DNA of 64,000 bases from Acanthosepion pharaonis (GCA_903632075.3 CAHIKZ030001199.1:235001-299000), one strand, 5' to 3'; positions 1 through 11,024 are shown, numbered from the stretch's first letter. The notes: generated from the sequence alone by a model not told the origin. Numbers and translations: made by a program.

Positions 1-430
1 CTCAAAAATTAAGAAGTATCTAGTCAGGTCTGGCTGCTAAGCAACCACAACTCCGTTTCTTTCTCATATCAGCCACTTTTTCCCCAAGCCTTCCACTCCT
101 ATATATGCCCCACTCCATCTTGCGTTTCCCATCAACTCAATGTTTCATTTGACTATTAGACTTCGGCCTAAAAACAAATGTTTATGTTTAACTATATTAA
201 TATCGAATTTTACTTAGATTAAGATCCATTTAATGAGATAAAACCAGAAAACGGTATCGGCCAAAGTAACGTACGAACCAACATTAATATCTGAAAAGTG
301 TCGAGTAAATTCTTGGTTGAAGAAACGAACCAATAATCATTCAGCCCTATCTTTAGCCAAGTCCTCTTTGTTACATTCCCTCCTTATTTATAAAGTGACC
401 GTTTGGTGTACTTTCTTCATTTGCGGGGAA
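1..430. other. AT-rich sequence, nothing recognised
   Basis: No coding frame, RNA gene or repeat found elsewhere in the window could be recognised here. Confidence 0.5.
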
Positions 431-434
431 GTTG

Positions 435-489
435 TTTGTTCTGATGAGATGAACATCTCGGTGTTCACGAAATAAAAATTATAAACGAA
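435..489 (+). ncRNA. Hammerhead-ribozyme-like motif 1 (intact core)
   Basis: Seen: CTGATGA at 441-447 and GAAA at 469-472, the two halves of a hammerhead core. Between them a hairpin pairs TGAACA with TGTTCA (stem II, closed by G-C with a bulged A). After GAAA comes an AT palindrome at 472-482 (ATAA-AAA-TTAT), then A483 as the possible cleavage nucleotide. Flanks TTTGTT (435-440) and AACGAA (484-489) can form a 6 bp stem I with one G-U. An (AT)n tract begins about 50 bp downstream. Known: Penelope-like elements carry hammerheads with a very short helix III that work as dimers. Inferred: this is such a relic or ribozyme; the AT-rich palindrome is the weakest part. No fold or search was done. 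Confidence 0.55.
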
Positions 490-532
490 ATGAATAATTT
501 AAATCCCCGTCGTCTTATTAACACAGACACAG

Positions 533-536
<4 letters not shown>

Positions 537-582
<46 letters not shown>
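537..582. repeat. (AT)n microsatellite
   Basis: About 46 bp of uninterrupted AT dinucleotides preceded by a short ACAGAC run. It follows hammerhead-like motif 1. Confidence 0.95.
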
Positions 583-584
<2 letters not shown>

Positions 585-1350
585 TATATTTTAATGCTTC
601 CAAGAATATTAAATTCCAGCATTACAGTGTTGATATAACGTTAAATAAACGTGCGTATAATGGCTAATGTTAAAGAGAAAGTGACAGTAATTATCCTCAA
701 ATCTCTAGCGTAATATTCTTTAAACTTCCTTATATTGTTTCACTTTAGTGAAGTGAACGCAAATACTACAATTGAAATCAGGGAGAACTTATATGTACTT
801 CTGATCACTTTTTGAAGAGATATCTATGCAAGTACGCATGAGCATTGTTTTTTTTTTGTTTTTTTTTTGCTGTTCATATATGTTGATCCACATATTTGTT
901 TGTCCCGTTTTATATCACGCCCAAGGAGCCAATATTGATCTAGTCTTTGAATGCCCTATTCTACTGATTTCTATCTCGATGTCATTGTGTTTGCCTATGT
1001 CCCCAAGATTTCAGAGAAGAGTATTATTATATTTATGATAGAAAACATCTTTATGATTTGGCTGGTTAGTTGAATTTCATTAGCAGTATATCAACCTTTA
1101 TGTGTTATTTAACATCTAAATATTTTGCACACAATTTTATAGCTTCAATTAAATATATTTTGATAGCAATTGTTTGATTTCAACTACAGGTAGAATATAT
1201 TGTTGGTCATTTTGCTATAAAATGTATTGTTGTTAAGTCTATTGTATATATGTATTTTTAATAAAATGTAATATTGGTATTTTTAATATAGATTTATTTT
1301 TATATTTTATAGGGTTTATTTTTGTTTGGAGATTTACTGTTTGTACAAAG
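583..1350. other. AT-rich sequence, nothing recognised
   Basis: A 70-codon open frame at 826-1038 is driven by T-rich runs and resembles no family I know. Nothing else is apparent. Confidence 0.5.
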
Positions 1351-1353
1351 TTT

Positions 1354-1410
1354 AGACCCTAACAGGTGCTACCACCCCGGATCAGGTTCGACCTGGTAGC
1401 GACATCAACA
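1354..1410 (+). repeat. Short interspersed segment shared with 58,320
   Basis: The word CCCTAACAGGTGCTACCACC here recurs as CCCTAACAGGTGCTATCACC at about 58,322, followed in both places by a GGTT(C/G)(A/G)ACCTG-like stretch. Local composition is more GC-rich than its surroundings, which suggests a mobile-element piece. The family was not identified. Confidence 0.4.
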
Positions 1411-1767
1411 ATGTTTTCTTTGTGGTCTGCATTTGTTTTAGAATCACTGCTCAAGTGAAGAATGTAGTTTTTAGTTGTTTCCACAATTAAGCGAATGACA
1501 GCTATTAAGGTAAATGAATGGATAAAAAATTCAGAATATACGTTAGAACTCTTCTTAGTTTTCTTGTACAAAATAGTGTACCAGGAGTGATTTTGATTTG
1601 TTCTTTAGTTGCTTCCTTTATCTGACCCGAAGCTTCAACCAAAACAGGAACAGTTTTAGTTTTTAAGTGCTATATTCGTTTATTTTTCTTTCATCTCCAC
1701 GACATTATATTTGCTTAGTTTTTTTTTCAAAAACATTCGCAGATATGCTTTTGTTAGTCTGTCTACA

Positions 1768-1785
1768 GATTATTATTATTTTTGC

Positions 1786-1817
<32 letters not shown>

Positions 1818-1882
1818 CTACTACTAGTACTAATACTTCAACTACTTCTACTAATGCTACAACTACTACTACTACTACGACT
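1768..1882. repeat. (ATT)n/(ACT)n trinucleotide microsatellite
   Basis: An imperfect ATT run grades into ACT and ACTACG repeats. It keeps overlapping frames open on both strands, but these have only simple-sequence composition. Confidence 0.9.
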
Positions 1883-1894
1883 ATTCCGTTCCGC

Positions 1895-2070
1895 GTAGGA
1901 GGATAAACTGTATCCCCGTCCAGGATAAGACGATAAATTCCATCCGACAGCAAGATCTGTGATCAGGAGGCATTGAGGAGCGTGGAACCACCTCTTAATT
2001 GCTGGTGTTCCCAGGTCCATCCTCACACGGGGTGGGAGCACCTGTTCGCGGGGTACCAGCTACGGGCAAA
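1895..2070 (+). repeat. Interspersed repeat shared with 51,345
   Basis: A GC-richer block. The part around 1,970-2,025 (GGAGG...GCGTGGAACCACCTCTT...GATTGCTGGTGTTC-like) aligns by eye with 51,370-51,425, where GGAACCACATCTTGATTGCC occurs in the same order. I estimate 65-75% identity over about 100 bp. It is probably a fragment of an old transposable element of unknown class. Confidence 0.45.
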
Positions 2071-2280
2071 TAGTTAACCACCAGACAGGGGTTAAAACAC
2101 TATGAAAATGTAAAAATAGGTTTTAATACCGGGAATACTTCGTAAAAATTTTATGACTAGCCATAAATATATGAAGAAAGAATTATTAACAACAATACAT
2201 TTAAAAAAAAAAAAACACACAGACATTACCAACAATAAATTTAAAAAATAAATTCCAGCAATAGGTTTTTGAAGAAATGG

Positions 2281-2555
2281 ACGAATGGACGCAAATACGA
2301 GAAAGCTTCTCACTTGCTATCGCATTCATCATCCCAAAGCTGATGTTGATCGTCTGTATGTGCCCAGATCCGAAGGAGGCAGAGGATTAGTTCAACTAGT
2401 ACTGTCCTACAAAACTACAACAATTGGCCTCAAAAGATACTTGGAAACTACAGAAGACTGGATGATGGTTTGCGTCAAGGAACATGCAAGTAGTAAGCGT
2501 CTTTACTCTGTAATGATAGAAGCCAACAAATTCAAAATAGAGCTTCAAATGGGCG
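2281..2555 (+). mobile_element. R4/Dong-like LINE fragment, left part of an interrupted copy
   Basis: Encodes the segment after the reverse transcriptase core: TRKLLTCYRIHHPKADVDRL, a VPRSEGGRGLVQL block and a TTEDWMM block, ending at KIELQMG. The same protein block occurs in the longer copy at 8,815-10,400 with only a few substitutions. The reading frame is open from 2,285. The copy is 5'-truncated (no RT catalytic motifs) and stops abruptly at TGGGCG (2550-2555), where an unrelated 1.8 kb insertion begins. Its continuation resumes at 4,354. In this clade the ORF runs RT, then a CCHC zinc knuckle, then a restriction-like endonuclease. Confidence 0.85.
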
Positions 2556-3360
2556 TGGCACCTTGCATTATTAGAAATATTCATAGAAATATGATTTAAT
2601 TTTTTCTTACTCGGTTTACTAAACAGGTTGTTGATTTTTTTTTTAAAACGGAAAATAATTGAGTTGAAAATAATTCACTAAGATTGTACTTAGACGATCC
2701 TAAGGGAAGAAGAGGAAAGAAAAGAAAGAAAGAGAGTTGGATGATGCATGACCCAGTCATAAGCGAAGATAAGTGTCAGAAAGATATCTTGGCCTGCGTG
2801 TGGCCGAATTTTTTAAAGACAATTGGAAGAATAGAATTAGAAATAATAAGAAGAAAGAAAGGGAAAAGACATGATATCAAAACGGGCCGCTTGATGAAAA
2901 CCAGATATCGGTCAAAACATCTGACGTACTTTTGCGTAGAAAGACTCATTATCAATTTGGAGTAAGGGGAAATTTTAAGAACAATGAGAGCGAAATCTTA
3001 ATCAGAGAAAAGGTGTTTTTGGGTTGAGGGGAGTGACCGGTGGAACTATATACAGATCCTGACCTATTAAGAATTGGAAACCTACGATAATAAAGTGGGA
3101 ACATTTTCAATGTAGATAATTAAGATTTTCTGACTGTCGGGTCTGACAAAGACGGAGGTGAAGGGACGATTGTCTCAGTTAACAGATAGCGCCAATATTC
3201 CTCCCTGAAGTCACATCTAATTAGCGGCGGGCTGTTTGACAGAGCCCAGGTGAGAGAAAGCCAAGATTGTCATTTTTCGTCCGTGCAGAAAAGGCAAAAT
3301 TGGATTTTGTTTTTTAAAAACAAGAACGATGTAACCACGCCCGAAAGGAGGAGAAAGGAT

Positions 3361-3462
3361 GCTCGATCAATAACAATTGGTCGGAAACGGTCACGTGATC
3401 TGCAGAAAAGAAGAGAAAGAAATGCCCGATCAGGAACCATTGGTCGAAAACGGTCACCTGAC
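3361..3462 (+). repeat. Tandem duplication inside the insertion
   Basis: A segment of about 39 bp at 3361-3399 recurs at 3424-3462 (shared core ATTGGTCG(G/A)AAACGGTCAC), giving a 63 bp period. Because 63 is a multiple of three, the 174-codon open frame at 3250-3774 contains the repeated peptide IGRKRS. That protein is rich in Arg, Lys and Ser and resembles nothing I know. Confidence 0.7.
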
Positions 3463-3998
3463 ATACGAGAGACTAAGAGAGATGGCTGTGCACCTCCCCA
3501 CCAAAGGCACTGTGAGGAAGTAGGGGTGAAAAACAATAGCGATAATGGGAAGTCAAAAATAATGCGACTTTTGAATTATCGAGAAACCCCTGACGCCGAC
3601 AGACCCACCCCGGTTTGCTGCGGCGTCAATAAAAGCAGGGCCCCAATCGACAAAAGGCAGTTCAGCCCCGGACGGCAGCGAGAAGAGATCACCTCGGACG
3701 ACAGAGAGTTGCGGCTGAGTTGCGGCAAGAGATCCTTCCAGCCCAAGTCGAAGACAAGAGAACTTCCAGCCTAAGTCGACGAAGAAGAAGAAATACAACT
3801 CAAGTCGAAGAGAAGAATCAACTGCGAATGATCGATAGAAATTAGCCCCAGTGTCGAACCAAACCACACTCCGACATACACAATTCTAAATAGTAGGCAA
3901 TTCGAAATCTTTAGGTTGTGTGATAGAAGCTTAGTGCCATAGTCCACAGAGCGGGTCGGGAATTGAGAACAATTTTCTTTTTATGTAACGGACATTAG

Positions 3999-4008
3999 AT
4001 ATAAAAGG
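3999..4008 (+). promoter_or_regulatory. TATA-box-like ATATAAAAGG
   Basis: It lies in the last quarter of the 1.8 kb insertion, about 300 bp before the primer-binding-site-like sequence. That is roughly where a Pol II promoter sits in an LTR. Supported by position and sequence only. Confidence 0.3.
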
Positions 4009-4302
4009 TTGTCACCCTTTTTATCAGTAATTTTTTGTCTCGTGAGTTTTTTTTTTTTTCTTTTTACTTGTGTTTTGCCACCCCCGTCGGACTCAACTTG
4101 TATCGGCCCCAAATCCTGCTGGTCCTGTCTGTCTAAGATCTAAACACAACGTGGGTAGACAGACCGGAGATCAGTACAGTTGCTTCAGTAACCAGGTATT
4201 GGAAGCGAGTTGGGAAAGGCGAGGTTGGTGGTCATCCAACCAAGGGGTTGGAGCGGCACGCTTGGAACCAGGAGGAGCGACCAGGAGGAGCGACGTCACA
4301 GT

Positions 4303-4321
4303 TGGCGCCGTAACCAAGGGA
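4303..4321 (+). promoter_or_regulatory. Primer-binding-site-like sequence
   Basis: TGGCGCCGTAACCAAGGGA starts with the TGGCGCC typical of sites complementary to a tRNA 3' end in Ty3/gypsy-type elements. It begins 2 bp after a CACA that could be an LTR terminus. No downstream gag survives to confirm it. Confidence 0.4.
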
Positions 4322-4353
4322 TTCGACCCTGGGCCAGGTGTGTAACCGTCACA

Positions 4354-4771
4354 TGGGCGTACAGATGCAACTACGGCACAATACACCGGCTGAAACTGCA
4401 AAAATACTTAAAAAGACAGCAAAGACGAATGCAACCGACCAGATACAGAAGCGATGGCAAGATAAACCGCTTAATGGTCAATACTCTGCCCGTACCAAAC
4501 AAGCTAACGTAGACAAAACCCGTACCCATCAGTGGCTACGTAGTGCAGGGTTGAAAGCTGAAACTGAAGGTTTTATCCTTGCTGCACAGGACCAATTCTT
4601 GCTAACTAGGAGTTATCAAGCACAAATACTAAAATATTGTGTCAGCCCAAAATGCAGATTCTGTGATAAATATCCAGAAACGATTGATCATCTTGTATCA
4701 GGTTGCACGATGTTAGCACCCACTGAATATAAAACCCGACATGAGTGGGCCAATATCTGCACTGGAAAATA
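4354..4771 (+). mobile_element. R4/Dong-like LINE fragment, right part of the interrupted copy
   Basis: Continues the protein from GVQMQLRHNTP through HQWLRSAGLK and ILAAQDQ to a zinc knuckle, CRFC...H...C (C-X2-C-X8-H-X4-C, about 4,651-4,708). A 4 bp deletion near 4,741 (CATGAGTGGG against CATGACAGAGTGGG in the 56 kb copy) shifts the frame before the endonuclease. LINE similarity ends at GGAAAAT (about 4,771), so the restriction-like endonuclease and 3' UTR are missing. Non-functional. Confidence 0.85.
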
Positions 4772-4945
4772 TTACCAGAAATAGACGTTTTGAGCGAAAA
4801 AATATTAACAGCAATAGACTTTCGAAAAAACGACAAATTGCCAGCAGTAAATAATTTGTCGCCATTAAATAACACATGCAGTTTGATATGCCGTAAATCA
4901 AAAACCAAACCAAACCAAACCAAAACTACTACTATTAGTATTATT
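4772..4945 (+). other. Unassigned segment with a (CCAAA)n end
   Basis: The open frame continues as an unfamiliar peptide (LPEIDVLSEKIL, then FRKNDKLPAVNN). It ends in about four copies of CCAAA (4,902-4,922) and an ACT/ATT run. It could be the 3' end of another retroelement, as short tandem tails are common there, but no family could be named. Confidence 0.35.
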
Positions 4946-5289
4946 ATTGATATTTATAAAATGATAGTGACAGAAGTTTAAGGGTATATTTGTCTGGAAA
5001 TTAAGCAACAACGATTTGAGTATATATCTCAGGACTATTTGAATGTTATAACAAATATAATAAAATGTTTCTCTACATCAAATATTTTATTTATACTATT
5101 TACATTGTTCGGAATGTTTTTCGCATCTTTGTTGCCATATTCACGAAGTTTAACTCATTTACTAGTGTCTTCATTAAGACCTGCTTTAGTGGATAAAAGG
5201 TTTGGTTGAGTCTAGTGACTTGACCCAAAGAGTTGAAAGTTCAATACCTAGCTAATGCAGTGTTGAATAAAAACTTGAAGATTGGAGTA

Positions 5290-5470
5290 AAAGAGAGACA
5301 AATGAGACATCCTGAAGAGGCATGTCACGTGGAACTCGAACACTCTACCCCAATGGACGAAAGAAAGGGTTCATTTTGAAATTTAAATCACCTGAAAAAG
5401 ACCGGAGCATACAACGGCCGAAACGTCGTGAATATGGCAACACCGATGCGGACAACTGTCTAAACAATGT
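5290..5470 (+). repeat. Interspersed repeat, family H (copy 1)
   Basis: About 170 bp shared with 36,735-36,880 (same strand) and 56,170-56,290 (opposite strand). Landmarks are an AAAGGGTTC block, then CACCTGA, then the GCCGG...CGGCC hairpin with the spacer AGCATACAA. It contains hammerhead-like motif 2. No coding capacity. Confidence 0.75.
5388..5431 (+). ncRNA. Hammerhead-ribozyme-like motif 2 (degenerate core)
   Basis: CTGAAAA (5392-5398, one mismatch to CTGANGA), a stem pairing CCGG with CGG around the loop AGCATACAA, then GAAAC (5420-5424) and GTC (5425-5427). After GAA comes the palindrome ACGT. Flanks TCAC (5388-5391) and GTGA (5428-5431) pair as stem I. In the 36.8 kb copy the same positions read CCAC and GTGG, a compensatory change. 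The G-to-A change in the core predicts loss of activity. Confidence 0.45.
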
Positions 5471-6440
5471 AAATAGTGTAAATAATTACAATACCTCATC
5501 TCATACATATAGATATAACATATTTTCTAACATGTATTTCCGATTTTGTCTATCTTTACAAGCCTATTTGGGTTTCTTTAATATAGTCTCTATTTTTCTT
5601 ATTACACGATACCTTACACTTAGTTGCAATGAATAACTATCTTGAATTGAAGTTTAGAAGATTAGAAGAACAGAATATAACAATTATGTTTAATGGTGAC
5701 ATATCTTAGTTTGTCCTTTCTTCCATTACAAGCGACTTGTTTTTGTACAAGGAAAAGAAAATCAATGTAAATTTACTTGTGAAAATAATTGCTTACACAA
5801 AAAGCAAAATAGACGATATTCATACATTATAAAGTAATGTTAAATATCTTCTGAGTGTATGTGATATATTCGCTTGTATTATTGAGATTTGCTTGATGAG
5901 TTGTCATTTCGCATACGTTTTGTTAACTCAAATAAAGATTTATAAATTATGCCTTCGTAAAACCAGAGGTACATCTGATATTAACTCAACTGACACAACT
6001 CTGCACATCGTTAATTTAATCATGACTCAGGTAACTCGTCATGGACAATTGCACAGAATACATATTTCGCACTCGAAACATCATGATGAGTTTGTTTCAT
6101 GCTAGTGGTCAAAACCAACCAAGCAGATCCGTTGGAAATTAAAGTAGATGACTGTTTATGGATGGACTGTAAATGACAAAGTAACGTAATAGAATTAATA
6201 AATAAAATATTTGAGATGCATTATTCATCCTCAGCGACTGACAGATGCGAGCACAGATTACTAGAAAAGATCGAAGACGCTTTGTATTCGACCAAGGGAT
6301 CGGGGTAAGAGTTGATCGGTAAATCTCCACAGAATAATATCTAAAGATGAAATGCCTGTGAGTGAATCGGTTCCAACTTTAGTGTACATTTATGTCTCTG
6401 TACTGAAACTATAAAACCTTACAAATCTCAGTTTCTCTGT

Positions 6441-6455
6441 CTCCCTCTCTCTCAC

Positions 6456-6537
<82 letters not shown>
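6441..6537. repeat. (TATC)n-(TC)n-(TA)n compound microsatellite
   Basis: A CT-rich start, then about 12 TATC units, then TC and TA dinucleotides. Confidence 0.95.
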
Positions 6538-6538
<1 letters not shown>

Positions 6539-6747
6539 ATGCTCTATAGTCTATAAAATAAAATGCTCACTGTAAAGCAATAAAGGTATTTAATATGCTA
6601 TATACATAATTGCAAAACTAGGAGATTCCCGTCAAGGCAAATTTCAACGGCTGGGAATTATTATATTATAATACTTATTTTTATATAGTGATAAAAATAA
6701 ATATTATAATTCCTACCTTTTAAAAGTAATTATGCAATTAATGTAAA

Positions 6748-6752
6748 AAAAA

Positions 6753-6818
<66 letters not shown>

Positions 6819-6863
6819 CTTGTCCAGTGAATGTAAGATATTATGTACATTGCTCAATATTGC

Positions 6864-6951
<88 letters not shown>

Positions 6952-7020
6952 AAGAGAGAAAGACAGACTGATAGAGACATAAACAGAAAAATTTAGTCAT
7001 AGGGACATATTGAAGGTATC

Positions 7021-7089
<69 letters not shown>

Positions 7090-7135
7090 GGTATATATAT
7101 ATGCTATACCTATAGCATACATATTATTTTTACAT

Positions 7136-7178
<43 letters not shown>
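6748..7178. repeat. Cluster of (AT)n tracts with a (GA)n block
   Basis: Long AT runs at about 6,750-6,812, 6,868-6,919, 7,022-7,083 and 7,143-7,176. The second continues into (GA)n to about 6,947. The gaps between are short and AT-rich. Confidence 0.95.
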
Positions 7179-7180
<2 letters not shown>

Positions 7181-7239
7181 TTATTTATAAAAAATTATAA
7201 AAAAGTATGTGATAAAATCACTACAAAAATAGCCATTTT

Positions 7240-7266
7240 GTTTCAACACACGCGGTGTCTTATCAA
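7240..7266 (-). ncRNA. Hammerhead-like relic 3
   Basis: On the minus strand: TTGATAA (two mismatches to CTGANGA), a hairpin GACAC-CGCGT-GTGTT, then GAAAC, followed about 60 nt later by the (AT)n tract at 7,143-7,176. The order matches the better motifs, but the core is mutated and no stem I partner is visible. Confidence 0.3.
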
Positions 7267-7782
7267 GTGATGATGTTGAAGATAAAATAAATGGTTTTAA
7301 AAGTTTCATATTAATTAACGATCCTACACTAGGGGGAAACATTGTTACAAAAGCTAGAATAACCAATCAAAAACCAAGTATAGAAAGATTCAAAAGCTTG
7401 ACAACGAAATCATGTTATAATAGCTATTCAGATCTTTAAAATACGTGTAATATTAAAAATAATTTATACTAACCAATAATTATAAAATTATATGATAAAA
7501 TTTAATATTAAAATTAAAAACTGGCAATTTTACAATCCAAATTTAATCACTATTAAGTTTAAAAACTACAACATTATTGAGAAAAGCAAAAAATATATAT
7601 GTTTATTCAATTTATTTCTTTATTGAAATTACGTTCGATAAGACGCTACAATATATCCGGTCATTTAACAATACATGTATATATATTTTTTATTCTAAAG
7701 TGTGTGAATGTGGTCTTAAACTCACGCTCAAAACAACAAAAACACAATCAGATTATAATACATAAGCACCCAGACATATTTA

Positions 7783-7783
7783 G

Positions 7784-7815
<32 letters not shown>
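7783..7815. repeat. (AC)n microsatellite
   Basis: About 16 AC units inside an ACA-rich stretch. Confidence 0.95.
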
Positions 7816-7819
<4 letters not shown>

Positions 7820-7919
7820 AAAAAGGCGACGAGACAGGAACATCACTACAACCCTTTATGAAAAAAGGAAACGGGGAAACCAACACCTATACACACACAC
7901 TTAAATGTGAATACACTCT

Positions 7920-8805
7920 ACATACACATAGACACCGATAGATACACGTACACACATTCACAGACAATGTCATAGACAATCAGATACCACAACCAATAAA
8001 TATTTCAGACTTAAAGTATCATTAAATAAATGCTAACCACTTATTAAATTATAAATTAAGGGAACAAATATACAAAGATAAAAATGGTTAAAAATAATAT
8101 TATTTAATGTATTAAAACGAAAATTCCCAAACCATAAATATCAATAAAAATATATTTTAATCATATAAGTTGATATTAGTTTCATTATATATTAGGCAAA
8201 GAAAAACAGGATAAAGAAACCCACAGATACATATATATACACGCGGCAGCAAACACAAATTAACACACATAAACATACACACATACAGAAATGCATACAA
8301 ATAAATATATAAACATAAACATATGCGCACATATACATATCTATGATAACAAGTACACATGCACACACATATACATATAAACATAAATACACACATATAT
8401 ACACACATTTTTATGCACACATACTCACATATATAAAAACTGTCATGGCATACCAAAGTTTCCATACCCACACATACACACAAACTCATACATAATAGGT
8501 GCCAACACACACATATAAAACAACAAACATACATAAATATATATACATACATACATACATACATATCTACAAATAAACATATATATAAATATATCTATCT
8601 ACAATAACAACTACCAATATATACATGCATACATAAAAATACAACAACACTCAACCAAATACATATATAAACGTACTAAAATATACATACATAAATATAC
8701 AGTCAAATACCAACACACACCGATATACATATACCCTAACATACAAATATATAAACACATTCATACAAAAAGAAATATACTTAAATATAAATATACATAC
8801 ACAAT
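7920..8805. repeat. ACATAC/ATATAC-rich degenerate simple sequence
   Basis: Nearly 900 bp of irregular ACAT, ACAC and ATAC words. The open frames on the minus strand (8157-8564) encode only Cys/Tyr/Val/Met-rich low-complexity peptide and are products of base composition. Similar sequence is found at 42.25-42.6 kb and 63.6-63.95 kb. Confidence 0.8.
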
Positions 8806-8814
8806 AAAATAGGA

Positions 8815-10400
8815 CAAGAGTTGAAAGGCCTCCTCAATATTGTAAATACTTCAGTGACGACATAGGTATGAACTTCTAATTAGATAAATGTGCAAAAGTA
8901 ACTTTCAAGAAAGGTAGAATTACAGAAACATCCTTACTAGATTTAGATTTTGTAACAAAGATTAGGGAACTGGCGCATGATGAAGCCTATAAGTACCTAG
9001 GAATTAGCGAAGGAGATGGCATACAACACCCCCAAATGAAGAAAAAAATAAGGAAAGAGTACTACAGGCGTGTACGTCTGGTACTAAATACTGAGCTAAA
9101 GTCAAGAAACAGAATATCAGCCATAAACACATTGGCTGTCCCAGTGGTGCAATACAGATTTAATGTCCTTAAATGGACCATAGCTGAAATTAAGCGAATG
9201 GACGCAAAAACGAGAAAGCTTCTCACTTGCTATCGCATGCATCATCCCAAAGCTGATGTTGATCGTCTGTATGTGCCCAGATCCGAAGGAGGCAGAGGAT
9301 TAGTTCAACTAAAACTGTCCTACAAAACTACAACAATTGGCCTCCAAAGATATTTGGAAACTACAGAAGACTGGATGATGGTATGCGCCAAGGAACATGA
9401 AAGTAGTAAGCGTCTTTACTCTGTAATGATAGAAGCCAACAAATTCAAAATAGAGCTTCAAATGGGCGTACAGATGCAACTACGGCACAATACACCGGCT
9501 GAAACTGCAAAATACATAAAAAAGACAGCAAAGACGAATGCAACCGACCAGATACAGAAGCGATGGCACGATAAACCGCTTCATCGCCAATACTCTGCCC
9601 GTACCAAACAAGCCGACGTAGACAAAACCCGTACCCATCAGTGGCTACGTAGTGCAGGGTTGAAATTTGAAACTGAAGGTTTTATCCTTGCTGCACAGGA
9701 CCAATGCTTGCTAACTAGGAATTATCAAGCACATATACTAAAATATTGTGTGCAGATTCTGTGATAAATATCGAGAATCGATTGATCATCTTGTATCAGG
9801 TTGCACGATGTTGGCACCCACTGAATATAAAACCTGACATTACAGATTGGGCCAATATCTGCACTGGAAAATCTGCAACTTCTAAGGGAAGGAAACTGAA
9901 AGAAACTGGTATGAACACCACCCAGACCCGGTTACGGAGATAGGACCTGTAACAATTCTATGGGACTACACAATACACACTGACAGAACAATTAATGACA
10001 ACCGGCCAGATATTGTTATTAAAGACCACAAACCAAAACGGTGCCTCCTTATTGATATGGCAGTCCCTTCAAAAAGTTGTCAAAATACAAGGACCTTGAA
10101 ATAGAAATCTGGAAAATGTGACATATGGGAACCTCAAAAATCCCTGTTGTAGTTGGAGCCCTAGGACTGGTTGGAAAAGATTGTAGTAGACTAATTGAAG
10201 GGATTCCTGGAAGTCCATGTCTCAAGGAGATACAAAAAATTGTTCTGACAAGTACACCCCACACTTTACGAAGGGCTTTATGTATGTAATTTTTTTTTTT
10301 GTCAGTGGAAAGTGTCATGACGCCATTTCTAACCTTAGGTCCCTGGGCTGGACACGGAAAGAAATGTGTAAACGCTAGAAATCAAAGAAAATAATAATAA
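8815..10400 (+). mobile_element. R4/Dong-like LINE, longest copy (5'-truncated, disabled)
   Basis: Protein order: FSDDIGM...LDKCAK and KYLGI...EGDGIQH (distal RT and thumb, 8,845-9,035); KKIRKEYYRR through NTLAVPVVQYRFN and TRKLLTCYRMHHPKAD (9,036-9,330); HQWLRSAGL (about 9,637); a damaged CCHC knuckle (about 9,748-9,810); then RPDIVIKDH...CLLIDMAVP (10,003-10,067), the PD-X14-D core of a restriction-like endonuclease. Defects: a stop in place of the Gly before LDKCAK (about 8,877); a deletion of about 11 bp before the zinc knuckle (about 9,750); a deletion just after DMAVP with a frameshift and stop. The 3' UTR (10,290-10,385) carries a T run, GTCAGTGGAAAGTGTCATGA and GTGTAAACGC, then (AAT)n. 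Structure and TAA-repeat tails match the R4/Dong clade; the clade name is inferred. Confidence 0.85.
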
Positions 10401-10439
10401 TAATAATATTTCCTGACATCCAAGCTGGCTTCGTTTATT

Positions 10440-11010
10440 CGTTTGATGCTTTGATTTACATTACAGCCGTTTTCTGAAGAATGTAAACTTGTTATATATT
10501 TATTTTTATTTTTATACTTATAAACATTTTTAAACATATCTTGAAGAAGGCAGACATAATATTGATATATATTTGTTAATTGTCAATGAATCAGGATTTT
10601 CTTTTTCTTTTCTTTTCTTAAATCGCGCTCTTTGCTAGTTGTTGAAACATATTGGAAAATTTCTGTCAATCATTTTTTTTATTATCATTACTACTAACCG
10701 TCTTCTTCTTCTTATTATTATTATTATTATCATTATTATTGTTGTTGTTGTTATGATGAGGATAGAACTAATGGTGTTCTCACATGAGAGACATACCGGG
10801 TGAGTTAGTTTCGTTGTTGGCTGCAATCCAAACATTGACTTTTTAGTGATTCATTTATTTGACACTGCACTCAATTTATAAAATAATATATTATCGTTCG
10901 TCCATTGTTTCTTTTCATTTACACAGCATCTTTTAATTTTCGTCATTTAAAACTAAGAGGATCCTTCTCCCCAAGACACACGACTATTCCCCTGCTTGAC
11001 ATTAAACCGG
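10440..11010. other. Unassigned AT-rich sequence with an (ATT)n/(CTT)n patch
   Basis: Holds a trinucleotide patch at about 10,680-10,752. Nothing else recognised. Confidence 0.5.
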
Positions 11011-11024
11011 TACCTTTTATGCCA

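Larger units (their letters stand above)
2556..4353 (+). mobile_element. 1.8 kb insertion with TG...CA ends inside the LINE (possible solo LTR)
   Basis: Seen: the LINE coding sequence is broken here and resumes after 4,353. TGGGCG is present at 2550-2555 and again at 4354-4359, whereas the uninterrupted LINE copy (around 9,473) has it once, so this is a 6 bp target-site duplication. The insert begins TGGCAC and ends GTCACA. It holds a TATA-like box near 4,000 and a primer-binding-site-like TGGCGCCGTAACCAAGGGA at 4303. GTCACA also occurs at 4295-4300, just before that site. Inferred: a solo LTR or internally deleted LTR retrotransposon. A long LTR with a PBS inside it is odd, so a deleted element whose LTR ended at 4,300 is an alternative. 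No gag or pol is recognisable. Confidence 0.7.

Noticed and set aside
3250..3774. 174-codon Arg/Lys-rich frame inside the 1.8 kb insertion
   Set aside because: No recognisable domain, internally duplicated, and inside a probable LTR. Noted under the duplication but not called a gene.
8157..8564. 135-codon Cys/Val/Tyr-rich minus-strand frame that could look like a membrane protein
   Set aside because: Composition follows directly from the ACATAC-type simple sequence.
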